Assembly (NCBI GenBank): GCA_934692485.1
Contig: CAKUTX010000005.1
Coordinates: 47,337 to 111,336, forward strand
Origin: an uncultured Candidatus Melainabacteria bacterium
GTDB taxonomy: Bacteria; Cyanobacteriota; Vampirovibrionia; Gastranaerophilales; Gastranaerophilaceae
Reading direction: 5' to 3'
Length of the DNA stretch: 64,000 bases
The notes under the pieces are model-generated. The model was not told the origin of the DNA and did no database searches. It saw only the letters and a program-made list of their open reading frames with translations. Positions 44,300 to 53,853 of the stretch are shown in pieces. Within the stretch, counting starts at the first letter, position 1, and each line of letters starts with the position of its first letter. The translations under genes and the position numbers were made by a program.

Positions 44300-45358
44300 C
44301 TATTTTTTAAAAGCTTCTGCAATTGATTTTTGATAATCTGGTTTTAATATTCCTTTTTCAGTAATAATTCCAGTTATCAGTTCATGCGGAGTTACGTCAA
44401 ATCCTGGATTTATAACCTTTACGTCTGGCGCACAAATTATTTTTCCGTTAATATGGGTAACTTCTTCGTGAGAACGTTCTTCAATAACGATTTCATCACC
44501 TGTTTTTATACTTGTGTCTATTGTTGATAGCGGAGCTGCAACGTAGAATGGAACATTATGATATTTTGCTGCAATCGCAACTGTATATGTTCCGATTTTG
44601 TTTGCGGCATCGCCATTTGCAGCAATTCTGTCTGCTCCAACTACAACCATATCAATCATTCCTTTTTTCATAAAATATGAACACATTCCATCAGTAATTA
44701 ATGTTGTTGGAATTCCGTCCATAGTGAGTTCAAAGGTTGTAATTCTAGCACCCTGTTGGCGAGGTCTTGTTTCGTCTGCAAAAACTTGTATTGTAGGGTC
44801 GTTAGCAAACGCAGAACGCACAACCCCGAGTGCTGTTCCGTATCCTACAGTTGCAAGTCCGCCTGCGTTGCAGTGTGTAAGAATTGTTGCTCCCTTTGGT
44901 ACTACTTCTGCACCATAGTCGCCGATTTTTTTGTTAATTGAAATATCTTCATTTTCAAGTTTTATTGCATTTTGTTTTAATTCTTCAACAATTCCTTTTA
45001 TGTCAGATTTAGAATTTTCGATAATTTCTTTTTGTTTTTTGCAAGCCCACATCAAATTTACGGCAGTAGGCCTTGATGTTGCCATATAATCAGCTTTTTC
45101 AAGAAGCTTGGACACAAATTCGTCACGAGAAAGGTTTTCTTTTTCTAATTCCTGAGCATAAAGAACAACTCCGTGAGCACCTGCAACTCCAATTGCTGGA
45201 GCGCCTCTGACTATCATTGTTTTTATTGCGTCAAACATTTCTTGGCCGCCTGTGATATTCACATATTTGAATTCATATGGCAACAAAGTTTGATCTACCA
45301 TTTTTGAATGGTCATTTACCCATTCGATTGTTTTTATTTTTGAATGAAATTCAGCCAT
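44300..45358 (-). CDS. mtnA: Methylthioribose-1-phosphate isomerase
   Basis: 352 residues. Converts methylthioribose-1-P to methylthioribulose-1-P in the methionine salvage pathway. Signature pieces: MIVRGAPAIGVAGAHGV (~49-65), ILTHCNAGGLATVGYGTA (~158-175, with the active-site Cys), ADETRPRQQGARITTFEL and VVVGADRIAANGDAANKIGT (catalytic Asp). Fits recycling of methylthioadenosine from spermidine synthase. Its start follows the stop of the preceding gene directly (TAA ATG), so coupled. GAGG before the ATG. Confidence 0.95.
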   Translation of the reverse strand: MAEFHSKIKTIEWVNDHSKMVDQTLLPYEFKYVNITGGQEMFDAIKTMIVRGAPAIGVAGAHGVVLYAQELEKENLSRDEFVSKLLEKADYMATSRPTAVNLMWACKKQKEIIENSKSDIKGIVEELKQNAIKLENEDISINKKIGDYGAEVVPKGATILTHCNAGGLATVGYGTALGVVRSAFANDPTIQVFADETRPRQQGARITTFELTMDGIPTTLITDGMCSYFMKKGMIDMVVVGADRIAANGDAANKIGTYTVAIAAKYHNVPFYVAAPLSTIDTSIKTGDEIVIEERSHEEVTHINGKIICAPDVKVINPGFDVTPHELITGIITEKGILKPDYQKSIAEAFKK

Positions 45359-45817
45359 TTATTTTCCTCTTTTTTCTAATGAATTAATAAAATCTATAAC
45401 GTAGAATGATAAAAAACCTGTAAAAGCGTTAATGGTCGCACCCAAAACACCCATAAAAATTGAAATAACAACCAATAAAAAGAAAGAAGCGTTTCCGAGC
45501 ATAAATCCTACACCTTGGTTTGCGGCGATATGAAAAAGTTTCATTAATATGACAGATATTGGCACATAAATTATTGAAAAACTTATGTATGCAACAAATC
45601 CTGAGATTGCTCCGACAATAATTCCATCTTTGATAGAGTCAAGCGATAAACAATTATATTTTACCAGCAACCAAATCACAAGCGGAGCTATAAAGCATAT
45701 TAAAAAAATAAACGAAACAACTCCTACATAAGGAATTAACGTTAAAGCTCCGAGGATTGCGCCAAAAAACACGCTTAAAATAGAGATTTGCTTTAGTAAA
45801 ATCAGATTTTTTTCCAT
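45359..45817 (-). CDS. Hypothetical four-helix membrane protein
   Basis: 152 residues from the ATG at 45817. Four hydrophobic segments (ISILSVFFGAILGALTLIP, FIFLICFIAPLVIWLLV, GIIVGAISGFVAYISFSIIY, FFLLVVISIFMGVLGATINA). No domain recognised. Its start overlaps the ruvC end, and an extended TGC-TAAAAT lies seven bases before the ATG, so it probably has its own promoter inside ruvC. mtnA follows directly. Confidence 0.65.
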   Translation of the reverse strand: MEKNLILLKQISILSVFFGAILGALTLIPYVGVVSFIFLICFIAPLVIWLLVKYNCLSLDSIKDGIIVGAISGFVAYISFSIIYVPISVILMKLFHIAANQGVGFMLGNASFFLLVVISIFMGVLGATINAFTGFLSFYVIDFINSLEKRGK

Positions 45818-45822
45818 AGGAT

Positions 45823-46299
45823 TTATTTTAGCACAAGTGAACGGGTATGGCAAATTGCAATTGCAATAGAGTCTACTGTATCGTCAAGTTTTGGTAATTT
45901 TTCTACACCAAGGGAAATTTTTACCATATGTTCAACTTCTTTTTTATCGGCTCTCCCGTACCCCGTCAAAACCTGTTTGACTTCCATTGGGGTGTATTCA
46001 AAAATTGGTATATTGAATTTTTCAAGAGCTGTCAAAATTACTCCTCTTGCGTGTGCAACTGGCATGACCGTTGTTCTGTTGCGAAAGAAAAACAATTTTT
46101 CTATTGCGGCGCAATCTGGTTTATACTGGTCGATTATTGTGTTCATATCTTCCCAAATTTCCAACAATCGCGCTGTTTCTCGGGAATTCTTCTGTGTTTG
46201 AATTGAACCTGAGTGCAAAAGAACAGAATTTTCTCCGTCAAAATCAATTAGTGAATATCCGACTATCCCAATTCCTGGGTCTATGCCTAAAATTTTCAT
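45823..46299 (-). CDS. ruvC: Crossover junction endonuclease RuvC
   Basis: 158 residues. Resolves Holliday junctions. GIDPGIGIVGYSLID (~4-18, catalytic Asp), the Glu in CAAIEKLFFFRNRTT (~66), and the late acidic DDTVDSIAIAICH (~142) supply the metal ligands. Extended TGA-TATAAT exactly six bases before the ATG and no Shine-Dalgarno sequence: predicted leaderless. Confidence 0.95.
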   Translation of the reverse strand: MKILGIDPGIGIVGYSLIDFDGENSVLLHSGSIQTQKNSRETARLLEIWEDMNTIIDQYKPDCAAIEKLFFFRNRTTVMPVAHARGVILTALEKFNIPIFEYTPMEVKQVLTGYGRADKKEVEHMVKISLGVEKLPKLDDTVDSIAIAICHTRSLVLK

Positions 46300-46305
46300 A
46301 GCAAA

Positions 46306-46314
46306 ATTATATCA
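46306..46314 (-). promoter_or_regulatory. Leaderless promoter of ruvC
   Basis: Minus strand TGA-TATAAT (46314-46306), six bases, ATG at 46299. No -35 visible, as for an extended-minus-10 promoter. Confidence 0.65.
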
Positions 46315-46349
46315 CAATTTTTATAAAAAGTGGCGCTAGATTGTTTTTA

Positions 46350-46922
46350 TTATTTTATTTTTCTTGCCAAAGAAAGCCCTGCAGGCAGAGGCAAAATTAC
46401 ATTTTCGTAATTTGGGTTTGCATTAATTGCATCAATAAACGGTTTGCACTTAGCTTCGTGCGACAAAACATTATCACACGCTATTATTCCGCCAACTTTC
46501 AAATGTTTATCAATAATTTCATAATATTTTATGTATTCTGATTTATTCGCATCTACAAAGGCCAAATCTATTATAAAATCTTCAGGTAAATCTTCTAAAA
46601 TATCAAGTGCAGAGCCTTTTTTAGTTGTAATAACATCATCAACTTTGCAAGTTTTAAAATTTTCTTTTGCAATATCAAGTCTTTTATCCCAAAATTCAAT
46701 GGTGGTGAGGTGTCCGCCAATTGATTTTACTGCATTTCCCAGCCAAATGCCAGAATAACCGTTTGAAGTTCCAACCTCAATAACATTTTTAGCTTTTTCG
46801 GCTTTTATTAATGTGTACAAAAATTCTGCCGTAACTCTTGAAATATTCCAAAATTGTTTTTGAGTTTGTTCTAACCCAGACAAAATTTCTTCCGTAATAT
46901 CATCAAAATATTTTTTCACCAT
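46350..46922 (-). CDS. SAM-dependent O-methyltransferase (caffeoyl-CoA type)
   Basis: 190 residues. Rossmann methyltransferase: motif I VIEVGTSNGYSGIWL (~38-52), GHLTTIEFWDKRLDIAKENF, FIIDLAFVDANKSEY (metal-binding Asp) and VGGIIACDNVLSH. Similar to the cation-dependent O-methyltransferases acting on catechols; the real substrate is unknown. Starts right after the beta-propeller gene, with which it is likely co-transcribed. Confidence 0.85.
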   Translation of the reverse strand: MVKKYFDDITEEILSGLEQTQKQFWNISRVTAEFLYTLIKAEKAKNVIEVGTSNGYSGIWLGNAVKSIGGHLTTIEFWDKRLDIAKENFKTCKVDDVITTKKGSALDILEDLPEDFIIDLAFVDANKSEYIKYYEIIDKHLKVGGIIACDNVLSHEAKCKPFIDAINANPNYENVILPLPAGLSLARKIK

Positions 46923-46923
46923 C

Positions 46924-48399
46924 TTAATTTATCTTTCTAATCTTGTCAGTTACAACTATTGCGTTTGCAGGAATATCGATAGGAATAGTCTTAATAACTC
47001 TATTCATTCCCAAATCAAAAACTGTATACAAAGATGCTTTCGTATCAGTAATAAGTGCAATATTTGTGCCTTCAATCCAGCTTATTTTTGTCGAAAATCC
47101 GTTTGTGTTCAAGTATATTGAATCTGTAATCTGATCTGTTTTTGCATCAATTACCTGAACAGAATTATCTCCAGCACCTAAAACATAAACTCTATTGTGG
47201 AAAGTTTGCATATCAACAGGTTTTTCACAAATTTCCATTTCAACAATCAAGCCGACAGTGTTGTAATCTATTATAGCAATACGATTTTTTGTTCTGCTTG
47301 TTACATAAATTTTTCCGTTAGTAAAAGCAATCTTCGATACATTTGGAAATTTTCCAATCTCTTTTAACAAATAATTATTATCTAATTCGATAGCCCAAAT
47401 ATCTCTTGTACGCTTGTCATAATAAAATAATTTTGTACCATCTTCGGATAATGTTAATTTTTCGCACATGCCTGTTATTTTTATTTGTTTTGAAAGAGTC
47501 ATTGTTTCAAGATTTACCATATAAATACTTGAGTCGATTGAACTTGAAACATATGCAATTTTTTTATTATTATCAATAATAATTTCATCTGGTTGAGTTT
47601 TTGTGTAAATCTGTTTAATAATTTGGTCATCAGCCAAAGAAATAACGTCAACAGAAGGTTTTCCATATGCCGTAACTAATAAAAATTTGTTATCATACGC
47701 TTTCATCGAAATAGGAACATTATTTTGTGCTAAAGAATATTCAGGAGTTTTTGCTCCTAAGTTCAAAACCTGAATATTTTTAGAATAAGGTGAAGAAACA
47801 TAGAAATTTTTGTTTTTTAATTGCGGAATTTGAGCCAATGTTTTTAAGGTAGAACCATTCAACGCAGTCACAACAGGCTTTGAATTTTCAACCTTAATCC
47901 CAGGATCGTTAACAGTTTGAACTTCTAAATTTCCAACAATTCCCTTTAGGTTTTCAGGAATTACCAAACCCTTAGGCACAAGCATATCTTGTGGCAAAAG
48001 CCCTGTTCGGAGTTCCAATGGTGGATTTGCCATCTTATAAATAGTTTTGTTTCCGTGCGTATCTGTCAAAACTTTCAGCAACACAAAATCATTATTAAAA
48101 ATCACAACATTAGGTTTGCTTGCCAATGTTTTGCCACTTGGGTAAGCTTGTTTTATGGACAGTTTTTCGGGCTTAATTATTTTAGCAGGAAACAATGGCA
48201 AATACATAGTTCCGTCGGGCAAAATTATCATTCCGTCAAACCTGAAAGTCGTTTTTGGAAAATCTTTGTTAATTACCTGTTGAATATCAGCAGGAATTGT
48301 AGCAGCATTAATCGGCGCAGAACAGACAATCGCCAATGCCGATAATAATATAAGCTTAGCTGCAAAATTACAAAACTTTTTCGCCGACTTTTTTCCCAT
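46924..48399 (-). CDS. Exported YVTN-type beta-propeller protein
   Basis: 491 residues. Signal peptide (LILLSALAIVCSAPINAAT, ~15-34). Residues ~170-490 hold repeated ~42-residue blades with YVTN-like signatures (KIAYVSSSIDSSIYMVNLET, KIYVTSRTKNRIAIIDYNT, RVYVLGAGDNSVQVIDAKTD), a seven-bladed propeller probably in the periplasm or on the surface. The first 140 residues are a separate region. No catalytic motif. The start overlaps the dnaJ stop (TAATG). Confidence 0.8.
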   Translation of the reverse strand: MGKKSAKKFCNFAAKLILLSALAIVCSAPINAATIPADIQQVINKDFPKTTFRFDGMIILPDGTMYLPLFPAKIIKPEKLSIKQAYPSGKTLASKPNVVIFNNDFVLLKVLTDTHGNKTIYKMANPPLELRTGLLPQDMLVPKGLVIPENLKGIVGNLEVQTVNDPGIKVENSKPVVTALNGSTLKTLAQIPQLKNKNFYVSSPYSKNIQVLNLGAKTPEYSLAQNNVPISMKAYDNKFLLVTAYGKPSVDVISLADDQIIKQIYTKTQPDEIIIDNNKKIAYVSSSIDSSIYMVNLETMTLSKQIKITGMCEKLTLSEDGTKLFYYDKRTRDIWAIELDNNYLLKEIGKFPNVSKIAFTNGKIYVTSRTKNRIAIIDYNTVGLIVEMEICEKPVDMQTFHNRVYVLGAGDNSVQVIDAKTDQITDSIYLNTNGFSTKISWIEGTNIALITDTKASLYTVFDLGMNRVIKTIPIDIPANAIVVTDKIRKIN

Positions 48400-49529
48400 T
48401 ATTGAAACACTCCCTTTACTTTATCCATAATTGAAGATTGCTGTGAAGCTTTTTTATTATGCTGGATTTCATATAGTTTTCTATACAAAGTTCTTTCTTC
48501 ATCAGAAAGTTTTGTCGGAGTTTTAACTGCAACCACAACAACGTGATCTCCTCTTTGGGAAGGTTTTGCAATGTAAGGAACTCCAGCTCCTTTGATTTTT
48601 ATAGAATTTCCGCTCTGAACACCAGCTTGAACAGAAATTTTTTGTTCTCCGTCTAATGTTCTAACAATTATTTCGTCACCCAAAGCAGCTTGAGATGGGC
48701 TTATATCAAGTCTTGAATAAACATCGTTGCCTTCTCGTTTAAAATAATCAGAAGGTTTTACGTGAAGTACGACATACAAATCTCCAGCTGGTCCACCGTT
48801 GCTTCCAGCATCACCTTCTCTTGATACTCGAATTTTTGACATATTATCAACACCGGCAGGTATTTTTATGTTTAATTTCTTTTCTTTTTGAAGTTTTCCA
48901 TGGCCTTTGCAATCTTTGCATGGTTTAGAAATCTTTTTGCCTGTTCCGTGGCAATCAGGGCACGATACAATTTGAGCAAACGCTCCCATAGGAGTCCTCA
49001 TGACCTGTTTAACTTGTCCTGTTCCGTGGCAAGTCGGGCAAGTTACCGGTGCGGAACCTTTTTCGGCTCCTGTGCCACCGCAAGAAGGACATAATTCTAA
49101 GTGGTCGAATTTGATTTCTCTTTCACAGCCAAATACAGCTTGTTCAAAATCTATTTCAATGTCGAGTCTTAAATCATTGCCTTCGACAGGGGCATTCGGG
49201 TCAGGCTGTCCGCCAAAGCCAAAACCTCCCATACCGCCAAAGAATGAATTAAAAATATCATTCAAATCGCCAAAGCCACCGGAGAATGGGCCTCCCGTAT
49301 CAAATCCTGCATTTTTTAAACCATCTTCGCCGTATCTGTCATAAGTTGCACGCTTGCTGTCATCCATCAGTGTTTCGTAAGCTTTTCCCAACTCTTTGAA
49401 TTTTTCCTCTGCATCTGGGGCTTTGTTAACGTCGGGGTGTAATACTCTTGCTTTTTTTCTAAAAGCAGATTTTATTTCGTCTTTAGTGGCCTCTCTTGAA
49501 ACCTCCAATATTTCGTAATAATCAGTCAT
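48399..49529 (-). CDS. dnaJ: Chaperone DnaJ
   Basis: 376 residues. J domain with [16 protein letters not shown] (HPD ~33-35), Gly/Phe-rich linker ([11 protein letters not shown]), four CxxCxGxG zinc repeats ([32 protein letters not shown]; ~140-210) and the C-terminal substrate-binding beta domains. Downstream of grpE (93-base gap). Predicted TAGAAT promoter with AGGGA ribosome site. dnaK and hrcA are not in the window and no CIRCE element is seen. Confidence 0.97.
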   Translation of the reverse strand: MTDYYEILEVSREATKDEIKSAFRKKARVLHPDVNKAPDAEEKFKELGKAYETLMDDSKRATYDRYGEDGLKNAGFDTGGPFSGGFGDLNDIFNSFFGGMGGFGFGGQPDPNAPVEGNDLRLDIEIDFEQAVFGCEREIKFDHLELCPSCGGTGAEKGSAPVTCPTCHGTGQVKQVMRTPMGAFAQIVSCPDCHGTGKKISKPCKDCKGHGKLQKEKKLNIKIPAGVDNMSKIRVSREGDAGSNGGPAGDLYVVLHVKPSDYFKREGNDVYSRLDISPSQAALGDEIIVRTLDGEQKISVQAGVQSGNSIKIKGAGVPYIAKPSQRGDHVVVVAVKTPTKLSDEERTLYRKLYEIQHNKKASQQSSIMDKVKGVFQ

Positions 49530-49622
49530 TTATTTATAATTCTTCCCTATTCTAGTCATTAATAATTTTATTTTAGCATGTAAATCCCTGAGGGCAAAAT
49601 ATTCGAAAAAATACCGCCGATA

Positions 49623-50195
49623 TTAGTTTTCGGCGGTAGCAACATTTACAAGAGCAGGTCTTAAGACCTTATCTCCCATTTTATATCCTTTTTGTAATTC
49701 GTTTATAATTGTGTGTTCAGGGTGTTCAGAAGTTGGAGTTTGCATAACGGCATCATGAAAATTTGGGTCAAACTCTTTCCCTTCTGTTTCAATCGGCTCC
49801 AAACCCAGTTTTGTTAACGCGCTATAAACCTGTTTATGAACAAGTTCAAAACTTTCTCTTACTTTTGCACAATCTTCAACATTTTCAAGAGCCTTTTCGC
49901 CTCTTTCAAAATTATCTAACACTTCAATCAATTTTTTCAAAGCGTTTTCCGTGCCAAATTTTAACAAACTTTCTCTTTCTTGTTCTTGTCTTTTTCTATA
50001 ATTGTCAAAATCTGCTGCTAATCTTAAATATTGTTGATTAAGCGTATCATATTTTTCTTGCAAAGCTGTCAGTTCAGTATTTTCATCAGAATTTTTTTCT
50101 TCAACTTTTTCTTCTGTTTTTTCTTGTTTTTCTTCAATATTTTCGTCTATATCTGTGTTCTTAAACGGGTTGTTGTTATGATGTTTGTGTGACAT
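49623..50195 (-). CDS. grpE: Nucleotide exchange factor GrpE
   Basis: 190 residues from the ATG at 50195, supported by GAGGTAGAGAA; a longer in-frame opening at 50228 has no ribosome site. Acidic N-terminal tail (~15-50, EKQEKTEEKVEEKN), long coiled coil (~50-95, RLAADFDNYRKRQEQER), then the beta domain with KLGLEPIETEGKEFDPNFHDAV and KGYKMGDKVLRPALV. Releases ADP from DnaK. Works with the adjacent dnaJ. Confidence 0.95.
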   Translation of the reverse strand: MSHKHHNNNPFKNTDIDENIEEKQEKTEEKVEEKNSDENTELTALQEKYDTLNQQYLRLAADFDNYRKRQEQERESLLKFGTENALKKLIEVLDNFERGEKALENVEDCAKVRESFELVHKQVYSALTKLGLEPIETEGKEFDPNFHDAVMQTPTSEHPEHTIINELQKGYKMGDKVLRPALVNVATAEN

Positions 50196-50226
50196 TTCTC
50201 TACCTCTTTGTTTTACATATAAGTAC

Positions 50227-50254
50227 ATTATAGTATATCAAATACTTTTCTCAA
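50227..50254 (-). promoter_or_regulatory. Promoter of grpE
   Basis: Minus strand TTGAGA (50254-50249), 16 bases, TATAAT (50232-50227). Predicted leader ~24 bases with a good ribosome site. It looks like an ordinary sigma-70 promoter; no heat-shock element is visible. Confidence 0.65.
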
Positions 50255-50355
50255 GAAAAATTTATTATTTATTAATATTTGGTGCGCGCTGCCATGCTTT
50301 ATTGCAAATTTATAATTTATGGCAATAGTGAAAAGTTTTAATTTTTTATAGTTCA

Positions 50356-51588
50356 TTAAAAATCAGTTATTTTTTTAAAAATTAATGATGAATTAATTCC
50401 ACCGAAAGCAAAATTGTTTGACATTACGTAATTTGTTTTAATTTCTCTACCTTCGCCTTTAATATAATCGAGATTTCCGCATTCTATGTCAACTTCATTG
50501 AGATTTAGTGTCGGATGGAACCATCCTTTATGCATCATTTCTATGCTCAATATGGCTTCTATTGCGCCACAAGCCCCTAGTGTATGCCCTGTATAGCTTT
50601 TTGTACTACTTATCGGAACTTTCCTTTTGAAAATTTGTTCTGTTGCGTTTGTTTCAGCTATATCTCCCTGAATAGTTGCCGTTCCGTGTGCGTTTACATA
50701 CCCGATTTTATCTGGTGACAAATCAGCACATTTTAGCGCTAAATCTAAAGCTCTGCCCATAGTTTTTCTGTTAGGGTTTGTGATATGTGTTCCATCAGTG
50801 CTTGTTCCAAACCCTATGATTTCTGCGTAAATCTTTGCTCCGCGAGCTTTTGCGTGTTCATATTCTTCAAGAATTAATGTTCCAGCGCCTTCTCCAATTA
50901 CAAGTCCATCCCTATTCTTGTCAAACGGTGATGGTGTAAGTTTAGGAGTCTCATTTTTTTGACTTGTTGCATAAAGAGTATCAAAAATAGCAATTTCTGT
51001 CGGGTGCATTTCATCCCCACCGCCAGCTATCATAACAGTTTGGTAGCCGTTTTTGATGGCTTCATAAGCATAACCGATACCGATAGAGCCTGATGTACAC
51101 GCAGTTGAGGAAGTAATTAGTCTGCCAATTGTTTTAAAGTACAATGAAATATTTACTGCAGCAGTGTGAGGCATCATTTTTACGTAAGAGCCGGAATTCA
51201 AACCTTTTACTTCTTTGTCTATCTGCATTCCGTAAAAATCTATTATCGCATCGAGAGAGCCAGCTGAAGAACCATAGCTTACTCCAGTTTCGCCATTTGT
51301 AATAATTTCATCTCCCAGCAAACCAGCATCTTCCAGTGCTAATTCTGCTGTTCTGACTGCCATCATAGAAACAGGTCCCATTGTTCTTAATACTTTTCTG
51401 TTGTATGTTTCAGGGATTTTAAAATCTTTTACATAGGCCGAAAGTCGTGTATTTAATCTTTTGTATTGGTCTAGGTTTTTATCATAATTTATGCAGTTTT
51501 CAAACTTTAAAAGACTTTCAAATGACGACTTAATATCGCTTCCTAACGGACTTGTGAGTGCCATTCCTGTTACAACAACTCGCTTCAT
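50356..51588 (-). CDS. Beta-ketoacyl-ACP synthase, ApeR/FabF-like
   Basis: 410 residues. Ketosynthase with the full Cys-His-His triad: TACTSG (active Cys ~165), NAHGTAT (~300) and TGHTLGA (~335). In aryl-polyene (APE) systems two ketosynthases extend the chain with malonyl units. It overlaps the ketoreductase gene by 4 bases (ATGA) and is the last of a three-gene minus-strand operon, next to the divergent part of the cluster. Confidence 0.88.
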   Translation of the reverse strand: MKRVVVTGMALTSPLGSDIKSSFESLLKFENCINYDKNLDQYKRLNTRLSAYVKDFKIPETYNRKVLRTMGPVSMMAVRTAELALEDAGLLGDEIITNGETGVSYGSSAGSLDAIIDFYGMQIDKEVKGLNSGSYVKMMPHTAAVNISLYFKTIGRLITSSTACTSGSIGIGYAYEAIKNGYQTVMIAGGGDEMHPTEIAIFDTLYATSQKNETPKLTPSPFDKNRDGLVIGEGAGTLILEEYEHAKARGAKIYAEIIGFGTSTDGTHITNPNRKTMGRALDLALKCADLSPDKIGYVNAHGTATIQGDIAETNATEQIFKRKVPISSTKSYTGHTLGACGAIEAILSIEMMHKGWFHPTLNLNEVDIECGNLDYIKGEGREIKTNYVMSNNFAFGGINSSLIFKKITDF

Positions 51589-52307
51589 AAATATAATCCT
51601 CCATTAACTGAGATTACTTGCCCTGTTATGTAAGCTGCATCTTCGCTCATGAGGTAATTTGCAAGACTGGCAACTTCTTTTGCTTGACCGAGTCTTTTCA
51701 TCGGGATAAGTTTTTTCACCTCATCGAACGGAACATCTTTAATCATATCGGTATCAATAACCCCAGGAGCAATACAGTTTACGGTAATTCCTCGTTTTGC
51801 AAGTTCAAGAGCTAAAGAACGAGTTGCTCCGATAATACCTGCTTTTGAAGCTGCATAATTTACTTGTCCTCGATTTCCAGAAAGAGCAGATACAGACGAC
51901 ATCGTGATAATTCTTCCTTTAATTCTGTTTGAAATCATTGGCATTACAAGTGGTTTCAATACGTTATAAAAACCAGTCAAATTTGTGTCGATAACCTCGT
52001 CCCATTCATCTCCTTCAAGAATTGGGAATACATTATCTTTTGCAATTCCAGCATTTAAAACGACCCCGTAATAGAGTTTTTGACTTAATACATCTGCGCA
52101 CTCTTTTCTGTTCTTAATGTCAAATTTAAGAATTTCCGCTTTTTGACCAAGTGCAACAATTTCATCTGCAACATCTTGGGCTTTTGCTTGGTTGTGTGCA
52201 TAGTGTACATCAATATCAAAACCGTTTTTAGCAAGATAAAGTGCAATTTCTCGCCCTATACCTCTGCTTGAGCCTGTTACAAGTATTTTTTTGTTTTTAC
52301 TTTCCAA
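51585..52307 (-). CDS. 3-ketoacyl-ACP reductase, ApeQ/FabG-like
   Basis: 240 residues. Short-chain dehydrogenase: NADPH motif TGSSRGIGREIALYLA, NAGIAK (NAG), and the Ser-Tyr-Lys set in MSSVSALSGNRG and VNYAASKAGIIG. Reduces the 3-keto group after each extension. Starts with TTG at 52307 behind an AAGGAT ribosome site; 11 bases after the KS-dehydratase gene. Confidence 0.92.
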   Translation of the reverse strand: MESKNKKILVTGSSRGIGREIALYLAKNGFDIDVHYAHNQAKAQDVADEIVALGQKAEILKFDIKNRKECADVLSQKLYYGVVLNAGIAKDNVFPILEGDEWDEVIDTNLTGFYNVLKPLVMPMISNRIKGRIITMSSVSALSGNRGQVNYAASKAGIIGATRSLALELAKRGITVNCIAPGVIDTDMIKDVPFDEVKKLIPMKRLGQAKEVASLANYLMSEDAAYITGQVISVNGGLYL

Positions 52308-52318
52308 TTTTTATATCC

Positions 52319-53851
52319 TTATAATTTTTCGAGATAACCATCTGCATTTTGTGGTTGAAACGCGTTAATAATTGCTTTTGCTACCCAATCCCCATTCGTA
52401 TTTTCATTATAAATAAAACATTCAAATGAAACAAGTTCATTATCTCCATAAATTTCTTTGGCTGTAATTGTGTAGGTTTTGCCGTTTTCAAATTTTTCGA
52501 GAGAATTTTCATATTGTCTTGTTCCGAGGAGAAATCCCAGTTTGGGATTTGATAATTGTGACTTGTAAAAGGCATAACAACCGATTGTTTGTGCCATAAA
52601 TTCAATTCCGACAAGCGGCGAAATACCATCAATTTCTTTGTCAAAAAATATTTTATTTTCGTGAATTTTTACAGAAGCTTTTACCATCTGTTCTTCCATA
52701 TTTACATCTAAAATTCGGTCAATCAAAATCATAGGATGTGCGTGTGGCAAAACTTTTTCTACAGGTAAATATTTTTCCTCCTGAGTTTTGCCAATGATAA
52801 TAACAGCGTTTGTTCCCCCAAAACCGAAAGATGTACACATGCAATTATTAATATTTTTTGATGAGATTTCTTTGTCAATCAGATTGAGAATTGGTAAAGT
52901 TTTGTCGTATTCACCGTCATATTTATGAAGTGGCAGATTTTTTTTGTTTTTCAATATTTCGTAACAAATAAATGTTTCAATACTTGCAGCAGCTCCAAGA
53001 CAGTGTCCTGTGCAGGGTTTTGTGGAACTGACAGGAACATTGGAACCAAAAACATTGTAAATAGCATTCGCCTCCATAACGTCATTAGAAATTGTTCCTG
53101 TGCCGTGAAGATTTATGTAGCCAATGTCTTTAGGAGTCAGATTTGCATCTTGCAGGGCTTTTTCAATCGCAACTTGAGCCTGTTCGCCTTTTGGATTAGG
53201 GGTTGCAGAATGATATGCATCAGACGTTTCGCCAAGCCCTAATATTTGAATTGCTTCATCATTTAACGGTTTTTCTTTTGTCAGTACAAACAAAGCCCCA
53301 CCTTCACCAATGCTTATTCCATCTCTGTTTTTGGAAAACGGATTTGTTTTTTTGTGAGAAAGAACTTCAAGTGCGTGAAAGCCATACGATGGCATTGATG
53401 CCAAAGTGTCTATGCCACCAACAATTACGACTTTGCAAACATTGTTTTGTAAGAGTTTTACTGCTGTAGAAAATGCCTTTATTCCAGATGTACACGCAGT
53501 AGAAACACTGGCAGCGTAATTTGTTGTACCAAGATACCATTTCAAAAATTCTGATGGATTTCCGAGTTCTGCGTGATGTTTGTTTTGGGTTGTTTCAAAC
53601 TCTTGAATTCCTGAATTTGTTGTTCCGATTACAATTCCTATTTCTGATTTGTCAAATTTTGATAAATCTAATTTGTCTGCAAGAAATTTTAGAATTCTGT
53701 TGCAGCGCAAATCATATTTTTCGTTATTAATTTTTGGAAAATCTTGTTCTAATTTGCCAAAATAAAAACTTTTTCCTTTAATAATAGTATTGTCTACGGT
53801 TAAATTATTTGTAAAAATTGCTCTTGCGTCTGTAATATAAATTCCATTCAT
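52319..53851 (-). CDS. Fused ketosynthase and ApeP-type dehydratase
   Basis: 510 residues. Residues ~1-365: ketosynthase with STACTSGI (Cys), NLHGTGT (His) and CTGHCLGA (His). Residues ~370-510: a hotdog dehydratase of the ApeP type (LPHAHPMILIDRIL, then PLVGIEFMAQTIGCYAF). In E. coli and other APE clusters these are separate proteins (ApeO and ApeP). First gene of the minus-strand operon. No Shine-Dalgarno sequence: an extended TGG-TAATAT lies exactly six bases before the ATG. Confidence 0.88.
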   Translation of the reverse strand: MNGIYITDARAIFTNNLTVDNTIIKGKSFYFGKLEQDFPKINNEKYDLRCNRILKFLADKLDLSKFDKSEIGIVIGTTNSGIQEFETTQNKHHAELGNPSEFLKWYLGTTNYAASVSTACTSGIKAFSTAVKLLQNNVCKVVIVGGIDTLASMPSYGFHALEVLSHKKTNPFSKNRDGISIGEGGALFVLTKEKPLNDEAIQILGLGETSDAYHSATPNPKGEQAQVAIEKALQDANLTPKDIGYINLHGTGTISNDVMEANAIYNVFGSNVPVSSTKPCTGHCLGAAASIETFICYEILKNKKNLPLHKYDGEYDKTLPILNLIDKEISSKNINNCMCTSFGFGGTNAVIIIGKTQEEKYLPVEKVLPHAHPMILIDRILDVNMEEQMVKASVKIHENKIFFDKEIDGISPLVGIEFMAQTIGCYAFYKSQLSNPKLGFLLGTRQYENSLEKFENGKTYTITAKEIYGDNELVSFECFIYNENTNGDWVAKAIINAFQPQNADGYLEKL

Positions 53852-53853
53852 GT

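Noticed and set aside
50275..50310. GC-rich patch GGTGCGCGCTGCC between grpE and the ketosynthase gene as an RNA gene
   Set aside because: It is only ~20 bases long with no stable fold or promoter.
49530..50330. CIRCE/HrcA heat-shock element upstream of dnaJ or grpE
   Set aside because: No TTAGCACTC-N9-GAGTGCTAA-like inverted repeat is present.
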